Part shown: piece by piece, positions 1-8,733 of the stretch
Layout of the letters: the number at the start of each line of letters is the position of its first letter
How positions within the stretch are numbered: position 1 is the first letter of the stretch
NCBI RefSeq assembly: GCF_002846415.1
Contig: NZ_PJMX01000001.1
Coordinates: 6,386,001 to 6,450,000 of the forward strand
Source: Streptomyces sp. TLI_146
GTDB taxonomy: Bacteria > Actinomycetota > Actinomycetes > Streptomycetales > Streptomycetaceae
DNA length: 64,000 nt
Direction of reading: 5' to 3'
The notes under the pieces: generated by a model
What the model was told of the DNA's origin: nothing
The model's input: only the letters and a program-made list of their open reading frames with translations
The model's database searches: none
Position numbers and translations under genes: made by a program

Positions 1-1
1 C

Positions 2-712
2 ACTCCAGCGAAATCCGAAGGGCAGCCTGACCGGGCTGCGGAACTCGGCAACGTGCTCGCAGCAGGCGACTGCATCCTTGACTCGAAGGATGCACTCGCC
101 TCCGACGGCTCTCCCGGCGACCGCTTCAAGTCGGCCGTCAAGGCTGCTCAAACCTGCGGAAAGCTCGTTCTCGCCCAGTTCAATACCACCGCCCTGATCC
201 CCGCTCTCCTGGACAGCCTCAAGCTCGTCCCGGAGATCGTCCAGGCTCAACTCGCCGGTATCAGTAATGTCTTCACTGGCGGCAAGTACAAACTGACCAG
301 CGTCTACGTTGATCTGACCCGATTCGACGCCGCCGCTGCACTAAAGGCAAATTTTCAGGGCGAATGGTACGCTCACCGGCGCCTGATCACGATCGATGAA
401 AACGGAGCCGGCACCCTCAACTGGGGCCCCTATTGGAACTATCGCGACCCCAGCAGCGCCCCGGCTTGCACCAAGGCTAAACATGGATGTGAGATGAGTT
501 TCCAACTCACTGTCACCCCAGCTGGCGCCACAGCCCGCATTACCGCCTCCAATTCGCCACAGGACTGGCGAGTAGGCCAAGTAGTCGGTGTCCTTAGCCA
601 GCCCAGCACCGACACCATAATCTTCGATACTGCCAACAATATTGACGATGCAGGAATTGGTGGCACCAACCAATTCTGTGGACCCCGCTCCAACCACCAG
701 TGTGGCGCCTAA
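2..712 (+). CDS. Hypothetical protein, 5' end cut by the window edge
   Basis: The reading frame is open from base 2 to the TAA at 712, so the annotated part (about 236 codons) is the C-terminal portion of a longer protein. A GTG at 53 could serve as an internal start but has no clear ribosome site. The sequence is rich in small and polar residues. Its last two thirds have the alternating pattern of a beta-rich domain, with segments such as GEWYAHRRLITIDENG, and contain several cysteines (for example CTKAKHGC and the closing CGPRSNHQC) that could form disulfides, so an exported protein is plausible. I do not recognise a family. It is the only gene before a 460-base stretch without genes. Confidence 0.55.
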   Translation, partial: TPAKSEGQPDRAAELGNVLAAGDCILDSKDALASDGSPGDRFKSAVKAAQTCGKLVLAQFNTTALIPALLDSLKLVPEIVQAQLAGISNVFTGGKYKLTSVYVDLTRFDAAAALKANFQGEWYAHRRLITIDENGAGTLNWGPYWNYRDPSSAPACTKAKHGCEMSFQLTVTPAGATARITASNSPQDWRVGQVVGVLSQPSTDTIIFDTANNIDDAGIGGTNQFCGPRSNHQCGA

Positions 713-1172
713 GTACTGAGCGAGTCCCACCAGGAAACGACCAACTTCCGGATATGTCGATGGGCTAGCCGGGAAAGAACACCACGGCCTACCTCCCGAG
801 CCCCGACGGCACGCCCGGAGGCTCGAAGACGCCTGTCCCCGATAGGGCCGTCGGTTGCCCACCTAGTGACTGGCTCCAGAAACCCTGCGCTTGCCGCCCG
901 GCGGGATACTCCCTACGCGCCGGCCTACGCATCGGCCTACGTGTCGAACGGGACCATCAGGGCGCTGAGCTGCACCAACGGCTGATTCTTCCTCGGATAA
1001 CCTCCGGTCCTCCTGCTAACTACTCGCCGATCGTCAGCCAGTCGTCGCCTATGCCGTCAAGGTCGTTCGTCCGTCCCTTCCACTGCTAGCTCTCGGGTAC
1101 GGGCGCTCCACCGTGACGGCGTCTCCTACTGGCCCGTATCGGTCTCGTAGTTAGCAGGAGGACCGACCCATC
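713..1172. other. Gene-free stretch containing a long inverted repeat
   Basis: No credible coding frame is seen on either strand. The right half holds a 19-base perfect inverted repeat (annotated separately) whose right arm overlaps the ribosome site of the next gene. A short direct repeat of CGGCCTACG lies near 920-945. No promoter matching the consensus stands out. Confidence 0.5.
1005..1165 (+). repeat. 19-base perfect inverted repeat; right arm contains a ribosome binding site
   Basis: Bases 1005-1023 are the exact reverse complement of 1147-1165, separated by 123 bases. The right arm includes AGGAGG (1156-1161), the ribosome site for the GTG start at 1173. If the arms pair in the mRNA, translation of the small membrane protein would be masked. 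A recombination or protein-binding function is equally possible. Confidence 0.6.
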
Positions 1173-1394
1173 GTGAAACGTTACGTCGATATGGAAACCG
1201 GCGAGGTTATCGATGTGGTGAGCTTCCAAGCAATGCAGGCACGGCGAGTGATGCAATCCCGGCCACTGCGTGAACTGCGTGAGTCTCAGGCCAAGCCGCA
1301 AGCCTGGAGCACGTGGGCGATGAAGCTGGTCCGACACTTCGCAGCGCTGCTGGTGCTTGCCGCGGTGCTCGGATTCATTCTCCTGAGTCGCTAA
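1173..1394 (+). CDS. Small single-pass membrane protein, unknown function
   Basis: A 73-residue protein. The GTG start is chosen because AGGAGG lies 11 bases upstream. The N-terminal 50 residues are charged and probably cytoplasmic. A hydrophobic helix near residues 53-71 (core LLVLAAVLGFILLS) ends two residues before the terminus, the topology of a tail-anchored protein. No family is recognised. A second gene follows after 32 bases with its own strong ribosome site, so the two are probably co-transcribed. The ribosome site sits in the arm of a long inverted repeat, suggesting control of translation. Confidence 0.6.
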   Translation: MKRYVDMETGEVIDVVSFQAMQARRVMQSRPLRELRESQAKPQAWSTWAMKLVRHFAALLVLAAVLGFILLSR

Positions 1395-1426
1395 CTACGG
1401 CACATAAATCTAAGGAGGATTCCACC

Positions 1427-1672
1427 ATGGAAACTACCTACCCCTGCAACATCAATGAAGTCGAGGCATCGGTGCTGGTGCCCGTCTGGTATCACTGCGA
1501 CGGCAATGGTAAGCCAACAAGCATGACGAGTGACCGGGAAGACCTGGTTGAATGGGCATCGGAGCACGGCGACGTCGAAGATTACTTCTGCCCTTGCGGC
1601 CAGATGTTTGAGTCCTGGTCAGAGGTCATGGACCATGTGAGTTCGCCACAGGCTATGGCGGTGGCACGGTGA
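1427..1672 (+). CDS. Small zinc-finger-like protein
   Basis: An 81-residue protein starting at the ATG at 1427, with AAGGAGG 9 bases upstream. The frame stays open further upstream, but that part overlaps the preceding gene and has no ribosome site. The C-terminal half contains FCPCGQMFESWSEVMDHV, a Cys-x-Cys pair followed by a histidine with the spacing of a degenerate zinc ribbon or C2H2 finger. The middle is acidic. Similar small proteins occur in actinomycete plasmids and integrative elements, usually as unknowns. A role in binding DNA or a protein partner is inference only. Confidence 0.6.
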   Translation: METTYPCNINEVEASVLVPVWYHCDGNGKPTSMTSDREDLVEWASEHGDVEDYFCPCGQMFESWSEVMDHVSSPQAMAVAR

Positions 1673-2008
1673 TGTACCGAGAGCCACGACTTGCCAAGGC
1701 TGAGCGACTACAGGGCCGGGCGGACAACCGGGGGAGAAGGGCGGCTGCATCTCATGATGCGGCCGCCGCTACATTTGCGCGTCGGAGCTGCAGTCCTGCG
1801 GAGGGGATGTAGTCGAACACCACCCAGTCCGCGACGTCTCAGTGGTGAGGCTGCGACTCCGAGTCCGGCCGCTGTCACCGCACGATGGGCGGGGTCGCCG
1901 TCACGACCAACGACGCTGCCCCGGACTGGCGCTCGCCAACTGGCGCGACTTCCGAGAGGTCAGGCTGCTCTTCACGTATTCCGGCCCCGGGGTATCTGTT
2001 CGGCCAGT
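1673..2008. other. Intergenic stretch with a terminator hairpin
   Basis: Apart from the hairpin at 1740-1767 nothing is recognised. The frame of the next gene is open across most of it, but the translation is arginine- and proline-rich with no conserved look, so I treat it as non-coding. Confidence 0.5.
1740..1767 (+). terminator. Terminator-like hairpin
   Basis: Arms 1740-1751 and 1756-1767 pair over 12 bases with one G-T pair and a four-base loop. It lies about 70 bases after the zinc-finger-like gene. There is no T run, as is common for Streptomyces terminators. Confidence 0.55.
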
Positions 2009-3208
2009 ATGGTCTTCTCTGTGACGCTCCTGAATTGGCTACAGTTCGCTTCTGCTTGCACTGCAGTAGCACTGGTTTCCTTCGTGCTTACCAAGTTTGT
2101 TAATTTGTTCCTCTTTGCAACCCATCAGCCGCCACCGAGCCGTCGGCGCCCCGACATCCGAGTCTTTTCCCGGGGTAGTCGGGCGGTATTTAGCCGGAAG
2201 GGCCTCGTTTCCAACCTCCGCCTTAGCTGTCGAACCTTTGGCATCCACTTTTCTATATCGGGCGCGAAGTTGAATGCTATGGCCCTTGACGGGTACTGGA
2301 TGTCTGAGTTGGTTCCTCTCGCAGGTATTGTGTCCGCGTTCCTCCTCCCAATCTCGGCCTTTGTGTGGTCAACTCATTCCGCTGTGCCCTTCGTTCGAGA
2401 GGCGTACGAGGCGCATTTTCATAGGCTCGCAGACAGAGAATCCTTCTATACGGCAATCGCCCTCTATGTATTTGCAATCCTATGGTGGCCTCTTGAGCTC
2501 AAGCGTGTGCGGTCGTTCCTGGCGGCGGTGGGGCATCGAAGGGCCTTCTACGAATGTTGCAAATGTGTAGTGCTGTGCCTCGATGTCCAAGAGCAGCGGT
2601 CCTCTATTTTGTTGGTCGATCGGGGTGTATATCGAATCGGCAGGACGCTTATCCAGTTCAGTAAAAGTGAAACGCGCAGAGGCGGTACTGCTCGGCAGAG
2701 GGAGCTTTTTGAGCATGCGGTTCGGGTGGAATTAGCTCTCGATGAGTGCGTGGGGCGAGTGCTGAAAGAGGGTGTCAGTGAACTGCCTAATTTGGTCGCC
2801 ATGCTTATGAGGATCCTAGAGCGTCTTGCGGCAGGTCGACTGCTCGCTCTGCTGGACGATAACCAGCTACCTGTTTATACTCCACCGTCTGCAGAAGAGC
2901 TTGAAGAAGAGACGACAAAGGGTGATCGTCGAATCGTGCTGTGGGGGGCTACTGCTGCGGCTGCTGCTGCCGGGGTAACGATCTCACTTGGTGTCCCTGT
3001 TGGGGCTGTGGTGCCTGCGGCATTGATCTTCCTTATGGGCCCCGCCGTCCTATGGGGCAGCAAAAAGATCGGAAACCCCAAAGACCTTATGGATGCAATG
3101 CGACAGGGGGTAACCCAGCCCCAGGAGTCGCAGGGGAGTGCAGCAGCCCCCGACGTTACGCCGGCAAGTGGTGGGAATGTTCCCCCAACGAGAACATCAA
3201 ACCCCTGA
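2009..3208 (+). CDS. Multi-pass membrane protein, unknown function
   Basis: A 399-residue protein from the ATG at 2009. The frame extends upstream to 1691 but that section looks non-coding. Predicted membrane segments lie near residues 8-31 (LQFASACTAVALVSFVLTKFV), about 97-117, about 145-160 (FYTAIALYVFAILWWPL) and about 310-345 (alanine- and glycine-rich pair). The cytoplasmic middle is charged (repeated Arg/Glu) and the tail is Pro/Ser/Gly-rich. GC content and codon use are visibly lower than in the conjugation genes downstream, which fits foreign cargo. No catalytic motif is recognised. Confidence 0.6.
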   Translation: MVFSVTLLNWLQFASACTAVALVSFVLTKFVNLFLFATHQPPPSRRRPDIRVFSRGSRAVFSRKGLVSNLRLSCRTFGIHFSISGAKLNAMALDGYWMSELVPLAGIVSAFLLPISAFVWSTHSAVPFVREAYEAHFHRLADRESFYTAIALYVFAILWWPLELKRVRSFLAAVGHRRAFYECCKCVVLCLDVQEQRSSILLVDRGVYRIGRTLIQFSKSETRRGGTARQRELFEHAVRVELALDECVGRVLKEGVSELPNLVAMLMRILERLAAGRLLALLDDNQLPVYTPPSAEELEEETTKGDRRIVLWGATAAAAAAGVTISLGVPVGAVVPAALIFLMGPAVLWGSKKIGNPKDLMDAMRQGVTQPQESQGSAAAPDVTPASGGNVPPTRTSNP

Positions 3209-3541
3209 ACACACCTTCCTCGGCCGCCGCTAGGCGTTCGCAAAGGCTGTCGCTAATTCGCCCGAAGGTCCCAGGGTCAGCGCGTCGAAACCACCCTCCC
3301 AAAGCCCACGCGTACCAGATGTGGGGCCACAAGATCATTGACTTTTTGGCCCTGCCGTGCTATAATTGATGGGTGAAGTTGCAATGTGCATACTTGCGCT
3401 TCGCGTAACCGCCACTAAATTCGCCTGGGCGGATTTTTGTGGCCAAGGGGGGTGGATGCTTCGTGAAGCACCACGCAATCTCTGGCCCGTCTCGGCCGTA
3501 AGTGTCTCTTATTCGCTGCCTCCGTACACTGGAGGCCGTCC
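3209..3541 (+). other. Intergenic region and structured leader of the traG-like operon
   Basis: It holds the strong promoter at 3338-3366 and then a leader of about 170 bases before the ATG at 3542. The leader has a CCGCC/GGCGG pairing followed by five T (about 3407-3436), resembling an attenuator, and a perfect short hairpin TGCTTC-GT-GAAGCA near 3457-3470. GGAGG lies 6 bases before the start codon. Confidence 0.5.
3338..3366 (+). promoter_or_regulatory. Near-consensus housekeeping sigma promoter
   Basis: TTGACT at 3338-3343 and a perfect TATAAT at 3361-3366 are separated by 17 bases, the ideal spacing for HrdB/sigma-70-type promoters. Such good matches are rare in high-GC DNA. It points at the TraG/TraD-like gene at 3542. 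Confidence 0.8.
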
Positions 3542-5830
3542 ATGAGCGACACGACAACGCTCGTCGCAAGCGCCGCGCTCTTCAGCGCCACCATCGCAAT
3601 TATTCTCATCTTGCGCTTTCGCGACCAGCTCACCCGAGACGCTGCCCGAGTCACGTACCGGCTCGGCTTTCCACGTGACCTGACCATTGGGCAGGTGACG
3701 GCCTTCCTCCACGCCCTGACCCGGCTGCGGCCGGCTCGCGGTTGGCTCTTTGGCCGCGACAGCGTCGTGTTCGAGTCGGTCGGCTGGCCCGGCCGCATTG
3801 AGCACCGGCTCCGGCTGCCCAAGCACCAGGCCGACGTGTTGCTGCGCCAGTTGCGCGGCATCGTGCCCAACCTGCGCACGACCCCCATTGAAAATCCGGC
3901 CCTGCCCACAGCGGGCTGGTTGCGGCGTATTCGCCTCACCACCACAGCGCGTCCCCTGCGCACCGACCAGCCGGAAGGCTTTGCCGTCGCGTTGCTCAGC
4001 ACGCTCCAGCCACTGGCCCGGGACGAGCTACTGCTCTACCAACTGGTGGTCTATCCCGTTCGGACACCGCAGCTGCCGGTCGCCCGGCGGCCCAGTTCCG
4101 GTCTTGCTGTCCTGCCACCGTGGTTGCACCGAGTCGGCCAGCTGCTGACCGCCGCGCCACCAGCACCGTTGGACAAGCAGGCTGCGGCTGACTTCAAGGC
4201 CAAGATTGCCGAACCCTGGTTCGGCGTCATCGGCACGGTCGGAGCTACGGCAGCTGACCGTCCGCGAGCCCACTTCCTGGTGGGCCGGCTCATGGCCACG
4301 CTGCATCAGCTGGACTACAACGGCGCCGCGCTCGTACCGCGCTGGCTGCCTCGCCGGGCTGCCGACTGGCTGGCCCAGGCCGCGACCGGCACCGGTGTAG
4401 CGCCTGTTCACGTCAACGCCCAGGAAGCCGCCACGCTGCTTGGTTGGCCACTGGCCGGTCCAACCGTGCCGGGGTTGCGACTGAGTGGTGGCCGGTCGTT
4501 CCCACCGGTTCCCGAGCTGCCCACCCGCGGCCGTGTCCTCGGTACCGCCACCTACGAGGGTCTGCAACGACCGGTCGCAATCTCGCCGATCGACGGCCTG
4601 ATGCACCAGCTGGTGACCGGCCCTACGGGCTCCGGCAAGTCGACGCTGCTGCTCAACCAGCTGACCCAGGACATTCAAGCTGGCCGTGGTGTCATCTTGC
4701 TCGACCCCGGTGGCGACCTGGCCCGCGACGTGGCCGATCGCATTCCCGAGGCACGCATCGGTGACCTGATCTACCTCGACGCCGCTGACAACCGGCCCGT
4801 GGGCATCAACCCGCTGGCCTGCGCCCCAGAGGACGCCGAACTGGTGGCCGACCAGGTCATGGACCTCATCAAGGCCAACGCCGACAGCTGGGGGCCACGC
4901 CTGGAGGAAGTCCTCAAGGCTGCGCTGGTGCTGTTGGCAGCGACCCCCGGTATGACGCTGGTCGAGCTACCGGCCGTCCTGACCGACGAGGTCTTCCGCG
5001 CCTCACTGCTGGCCCGCCTCGATCCCGCCTTCGCTCCGACTGTGGGAGCCTTCTTCGCCCGCTTCAACAGCTGGAGCGAAGGTGAACGCGGACAAGCTGT
5101 CTCGGCCGTCATCAACAAGATCTCACCGCTGACCGACCGGCGGCAGCTACGCGCCATGCTCGGCCAGGCCCAGCCTGCCTGGACCATGCGAGAGGTCATG
5201 GAGCAGCACAAGATCCTGCTCGTGGCCCTGCCCTCCGGCCTGGCGGGCTCCTACGCCGTCGACCTGCTCGGTGGCCTGTTGGTCAGCATGGTCTGGAACG
5301 CCGCTATGCGACGAGCGGCGGTCACGCGTGACCAGCGTCAGGCAACGTTCCTCTACATCGATGAAGCTGGCCGCTTCCTGCGCAGCGGTGCCGACCTGAC
5401 CGACATGTTGGCCCGGGCCCGCGGTCACTTCCTTGGCATCATTGCGGCCCTCCAGCACATCACTCAGGTACCGCCCAACCTGCGGGCCGCCCTGCTCAGC
5501 GAGGCCCGGACCAAGGTCGTGCTCCAGCCCGGTGCTGACGATGCCGCGACGCTGGCCCGTGCCCTCGGCCCGCTGGTGAAACCGGAAGACCTGCTGACCC
5601 TGGAGCCCCGCTCCGCCGTGGCGGCCGTCGTCACCGGTGGCCAAGTCAGTCCACCCGTCACCATCGCGACCAACCCACCGCCCGAACCATCTGGCTGGGG
5701 CCCAACGGCCCGCGCGGCTTCCCGACTGGCTTACGGCCGCGACCGAGCTGCCGTCGAGCAAGAGATCGCCGATCGCCGCCAGGCCAGCCGACCTCGAAGC
5801 GGTGCTCGCGGAGCCCGACCCGCCGCGTGA
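3542..5830 (+). CDS. TraG/TraD-like conjugation ATPase (type IV coupling protein family)
   Basis: A 762-residue protein with an N-terminal membrane segment (residues about 8-25) and a soluble domain of about 300 residues. An ATPase core follows, with Walker A GPTGSGKSTLL at about 359-369, Walker B-like GVILLDPGGD at about 383, and a second acidic motif LYIDEAGRF at about 604 typical of the TraM-recognition region of TraD/TraG proteins. Family members sit at the membrane and pump DNA or DNA-protein complexes during conjugation. GGAGG precedes the ATG, and a near-consensus promoter lies about 180 bases upstream. The replication-relaxation gene follows in the same direction. No relaxase is adjacent in the window. 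Confidence 0.85.
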   Translation: MSDTTTLVASAALFSATIAIILILRFRDQLTRDAARVTYRLGFPRDLTIGQVTAFLHALTRLRPARGWLFGRDSVVFESVGWPGRIEHRLRLPKHQADVLLRQLRGIVPNLRTTPIENPALPTAGWLRRIRLTTTARPLRTDQPEGFAVALLSTLQPLARDELLLYQLVVYPVRTPQLPVARRPSSGLAVLPPWLHRVGQLLTAAPPAPLDKQAAADFKAKIAEPWFGVIGTVGATAADRPRAHFLVGRLMATLHQLDYNGAALVPRWLPRRAADWLAQAATGTGVAPVHVNAQEAATLLGWPLAGPTVPGLRLSGGRSFPPVPELPTRGRVLGTATYEGLQRPVAISPIDGLMHQLVTGPTGSGKSTLLLNQLTQDIQAGRGVILLDPGGDLARDVADRIPEARIGDLIYLDAADNRPVGINPLACAPEDAELVADQVMDLIKANADSWGPRLEEVLKAALVLLAATPGMTLVELPAVLTDEVFRASLLARLDPAFAPTVGAFFARFNSWSEGERGQAVSAVINKISPLTDRRQLRAMLGQAQPAWTMREVMEQHKILLVALPSGLAGSYAVDLLGGLLVSMVWNAAMRRAAVTRDQRQATFLYIDEAGRFLRSGADLTDMLARARGHFLGIIAALQHITQVPPNLRAALLSEARTKVVLQPGADDAATLARALGPLVKPEDLLTLEPRSAVAAVVTGGQVSPPVTIATNPPPEPSGWGPTARAASRLAYGRDRAAVEQEIADRRQASRPRSGARGARPAA

Positions 5831-5967
5831 GCCCGTCATTAGACCTGTCGCCATATGGCAGGAGTTCCACGGGTGTTTTCCCTGCTCAGACCGCCTTTTT
5901 GACCCATCCGCGTGTATGAATCTCTACCCCTTCCCGTACACATCTTTTTGAAAGGAGCCCTACCGCC

Positions 5968-6783
5968 ATGCCTCCGCCCACCCGTCCCTTCACCGGTGGC
6001 CGCCTCGCCCAGTTGGCCGTCGACCTGACCGCCCGGGAACGCCAGTTCCTCGCCGAACTCGCCACCCTGCACGTCGCCACGACAGCCCAGCTTGGCCGTC
6101 TCGTCTTCGGTGACTGCAAGCCGGCCACGACCGCTCGGCTGGGCCAGCGGCACGCTGAACGCCTGGTCCGGTTCCACCTGATCCAGCGCCACGCCAACCG
6201 CTCCCGCGACCGCAAGGTTGGGGCACCGGGGTACGTGTTCACGCTGACTGACGCCGGTTGGGCTCTCAGCGGGGCTGACACCGCCGCCCGCCAACGCCAG
6301 CGCCGCAGCTGGCTACCGTCCGACGCCTTCCTCGCCCACCGGCTGGCGATCTCGGAGCTGTACGTCCGCCTGAGAGAGCAGGGCCGCGATGGCGGCCCGA
6401 CGCTGCGGGAGTTCAAGGCCGAGCCTGACAGCTGGCGGCGCTACCTCGGCCTGGGCGACGAGCCCCTGGTGGCCAAACCAGACGCCGTGGTGCGCCTGGT
6501 GACTGGTGGCCTGGAGCTGTCCTGGTTCGTGGAGATCGACCGCGGCACCGAAGGCCAACGCCACATCGCCGACAAGTGCGACGCCTACCGCCGCTTCGAA
6601 CTCTCCGGCGTCGAGCAGCAGCGCTTCGGCATCTTCCCCGGCGTCATCTTCATCGTCCCGACCGGCGCCCGTCGCCAGGCGGTCCAGCGCGTCATCGACC
6701 GGCAGACGGCAGCGGCTCGCGGCTTGTTCGTCGTCACCACGGAAGCCGACATGCTGACCGCCCTTGCGTCACCCATCACCTAA
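5968..6783 (+). CDS. Replication-relaxation family protein
   Basis: A 271-residue protein; AAAGGAG precedes the ATG. The N-terminal 80 residues form a winged-helix-like region (LTARERQFLAELATLHVATTAQLGRLVF) and are followed by the central block SDAFLAHRLAISELYVRLRE and the acidic-aromatic ELSWFVEIDRGTE, a pattern typical of the replication-relaxation family found beside TraG-like ATPases in actinomycete plasmids and integrative elements. Members are thought to help initiate plasmid replication or conjugative DNA processing; the mechanism is poorly defined. It is probably in the same operon as the ATPase, 137 bases downstream. Confidence 0.8.
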   Translation: MPPPTRPFTGGRLAQLAVDLTARERQFLAELATLHVATTAQLGRLVFGDCKPATTARLGQRHAERLVRFHLIQRHANRSRDRKVGAPGYVFTLTDAGWALSGADTAARQRQRRSWLPSDAFLAHRLAISELYVRLREQGRDGGPTLREFKAEPDSWRRYLGLGDEPLVAKPDAVVRLVTGGLELSWFVEIDRGTEGQRHIADKCDAYRRFELSGVEQQRFGIFPGVIFIVPTGARRQAVQRVIDRQTAAARGLFVVTTEADMLTALASPIT

Positions 6784-6840
6784 ATCCGCACAACCGAATA
6801 CGTCCAGCTCGAATCAACGAACGTGAAAGGAAACCGGTAG

Positions 6841-7134
6841 ATGACCACATCAGCAAAGCGAGAAGCGCTCCTGGGCGCGACCGACATCATCGCGTACTAC
6901 TACGGCGAGAAGACCGTGTGCCCGGACTGCACCAAAGACCTGGCTGCTCCCTACTACCTCATCGACAGTCCGGAAAGCTTCAGCACGGAGCAGGTGCTCG
7001 ATGAGGCCGCCAAGACGGTCGGGATCAACCGCCACGACGAAGACAGCTACACGTCGTACGAGTTCCCCAAGGTCCTCTACCCCGATGACCTGGCTGACGG
7101 CGAGCACTGCTTCGTCTGCGCCCGCCCGCTGTGA
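6841..7134 (+). CDS. Small CxxC zinc-ribbon-like protein
   Basis: A 97-residue protein with GAAAGGA upstream of the ATG at 6841. Two CxxC pairs, CPDC at about residue 23 and CFVC near the end, could bind one zinc ion. The rest is acidic. No named family is recognised. It is part of the run of small unknown genes between the replication-relaxation gene and the DUF932 gene, a usual arrangement in actinomycete mobile elements. Confidence 0.65.
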   Translation: MTTSAKREALLGATDIIAYYYGEKTVCPDCTKDLAAPYYLIDSPESFSTEQVLDEAAKTVGINRHDEDSYTSYEFPKVLYPDDLADGEHCFVCARPL

Positions 7135-7273
7135 CCGTAGTGGCAGACGTCCACCTGACCAGCCGCCGAGGGCTTCCCGGCTGGTCGGGCGGGCGCCTGC
7201 CCGAAGGGCCCTGAGCGCTGAGCCTCACCGCTGAAATCAGTGCTCGTTCTTTTCCATTCGGAAGGAGTCAGCC

Positions 7274-7861
7274 ATGACTGAGCTGACCACCGAAGTTCTG
7301 CGGACGCTTGCGCCGCAGGACCTGGCCGCGCTGCTGCCGGCCGCTGTCCAGATCGGGGAAGCGAACGCCGTCGTCCTCCGCGTCGCTGAGCCCGACCTGA
7401 TCGAGGTCTACTTCGCCGGGCGCATCACGGCCTACGGCACCAAGGTGCTGGAGATCCAGCCCATCGCCGACCCGGCGGTGCGCGAAGCCGCTCTGCGCAA
7501 CGCCGTAGAGGCCCTGTCCATCTGCCGTCACGTCGCCATCCAGGCCCATGCCGATCAGCGCCGGTCGCACAACGAGCTGCTGGAGATGATCCGGCAGTAC
7601 GCCATCGTGCGCCACGAGGAGGGGGACATCTGCCGCGAGGGGCTGGACGACTTCCTGGAGTCCTTCAACCTCATGCCGTACGAGCCCCGCGTCCGGGTCG
7701 AGTACACCATCACCGGCAGCTACGTGGTCGATTCCGGCGGCGAGGCCGCTGCCAAGGAAGACGCTGTGAAGTACCTCCAGCCCGACCTGTCGGGCCTGGA
7801 CAACGTCGAGAGCGAGAGCTCCACCTACGACGTCTCGGACATCAATGTCTCGGAGGTATAG
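7274..7861 (+). CDS. Hypothetical mobile-element protein
   Basis: A 195-residue acidic protein; GGAAGGAG precedes the ATG at 7274. It has mixed alpha/beta character with no transmembrane segment and no clear catalytic motif. A central helical block (VREAALRNAVEALSICRHVAIQ) is followed by a strand-rich C-terminal part (RVRVEYTITGSYVVD). It is preceded by a GC-rich intergenic hairpin near 7157-7184 that may end the upstream transcript. Function unknown. Confidence 0.65.
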   Translation: MTELTTEVLRTLAPQDLAALLPAAVQIGEANAVVLRVAEPDLIEVYFAGRITAYGTKVLEIQPIADPAVREAALRNAVEALSICRHVAIQAHADQRRSHNELLEMIRQYAIVRHEEGDICREGLDDFLESFNLMPYEPRVRVEYTITGSYVVDSGGEAAAKEDAVKYLQPDLSGLDNVESESSTYDVSDINVSEV

Positions 7862-7962
7862 GGCACGGCCGTTCATTCCAGCGGCCCACCTACCAGCGGC
7901 GGGCAGCCCGCCTGTCGCTGGTGACTCTCCCCAGTTCCTGGCACCCACAGAGGAGCCATGCC

Positions 7963-8145
7963 GTGGACCTCACCCTGAAGATCACCTTCGAGCCCGAGGA
8001 CGGGTCCGACGCCCTGCTGGCCCGGTGCTGGCTGGCTGAGCAGATCCGGTTCTTCACCGGCCTGCCCATCACCGGCTACGCCGACGCTCTTCACCCAGCA
8101 GCCAGTTTCCACGTCACGGAGCTGACGTTCGTGGACACCGAGTAG
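7963..8145 (+). CDS. Small hypothetical protein
   Basis: A 60-residue protein. The GTG at 7963 is chosen because AGAGGAG lies just upstream; the ATG at 7958 is out of frame and soon reaches a stop. The sequence is compact and strand-rich (VDLTLKITFEPEDG, then FHVTELTFVDTE). It resembles the 73-residue product of 8474 in size and style, and both are followed or preceded by the same hairpin spacer. No known family. Confidence 0.55.
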   Translation: MDLTLKITFEPEDGSDALLARCWLAEQIRFFTGLPITGYADALHPAASFHVTELTFVDTE

Positions 8146-8170
8146 ATCGCTCCTTCTCACCCCAACCAAC

Positions 8171-8199
8171 AGGCAGCCCCTGCGTCGCGAGGGCTGCCT
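8171..8199 (+). terminator. Hairpin, copy 1 of a duplicated intergenic spacer
   Basis: AGGCAGCCC (8171-8179) pairs perfectly with GGGCTGCCT (8191-8199). The bases after it (TTCCTCATGTCCGAA) recur after the second copy at 8734-8763. It lies 26 bases after the preceding stop codon, as a terminator would. Confidence 0.6.
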
Positions 8200-8261
8200 T
8201 CCTCATGTCCGAAGCGCCGTTCATCACCGGATGGCACGACGGATTGAAAGGACTGGCCGCC

Positions 8262-8492
8262 GTGATGAAGAAGGAGGCGGCGCAGGCCGCGGTCGAGGCA
8301 TACGTGTCCGAGTTCCCCGACAGTGACGCCGAGTACGCCGACCCGATCGAGGCGCAGATCAGCGACCTGCTCGCCGACCTGTTGCACCTGGCAGCGGCAG
8401 CGAGCCTGGAGCCGGATGTTCTGGTCGAGCGGGCGCTGATGCACTTCTACGCCGAGCAGGCGGAAGAGCCGTCATGGCCACCTACACGGTGA
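8262..8492 (+). CDS. Small helical hypothetical protein
   Basis: The start is placed at the GTG at 8262 (ATG at 8265 equally good) with GAAAGGA about 9 bases upstream. The longer frame from the ATG at 8205 is rejected because that ATG lies in a spacer repeated before the DUF932 gene, where it leads nowhere. The product of about 76 residues is helical and acidic in the middle. Its end overlaps the next gene by 19 bases, so the two are translationally linked. Function unknown. Confidence 0.55.
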   Translation: MMKKEAAQAAVEAYVSEFPDSDAEYADPIEAQISDLLADLLHLAAAASLEPDVLVERALMHFYAEQAEEPSWPPTR

Positions 8493-8695
8493 CTGTCGCG
8501 GGGCGAGAGCGCTACGACGGCGAGAAGCCGTACACCTACGTCACCTGTGACACCCAGGCGATCAACGCCGTCCTCCGGGTGATGGCACATCACCGCTGGG
8601 AGAACCAGGACACCGACGTGATCCCAATTGAGGTGTTCGTCGGCGAGCCCGCACCGAACTGCGGCTACTTCTGGAACGAGCTGAGGGAGACCTGA
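8474..8695 (+). CDS. Small hypothetical protein
   Basis: A 73-residue protein starting at the ATG at 8474, inside the end of the preceding gene. It begins MATYTVTVAGRERYDGEKPY and looks like a compact alpha/beta fold with no membrane segment or metal motif. It is followed by the second copy of the duplicated hairpin spacer and then the DUF932 gene. Function unknown. Confidence 0.6.
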   Translation: MATYTVTVAGRERYDGEKPYTYVTCDTQAINAVLRVMAHHRWENQDTDVIPIEVFVGEPAPNCGYFWNELRET

Positions 8696-8733
8696 CCTGG
8701 CCAGCCCGTCGCACCTTTCACCTCCAACCCCAC

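Noticed and set aside
1691..2008. N-terminal extension of the membrane protein that starts at 2009
   Set aside because: Arg/Pro-rich, contains a terminator hairpin, and lacks a ribosome site; the protein-like sequence begins at the ATG at 2009.
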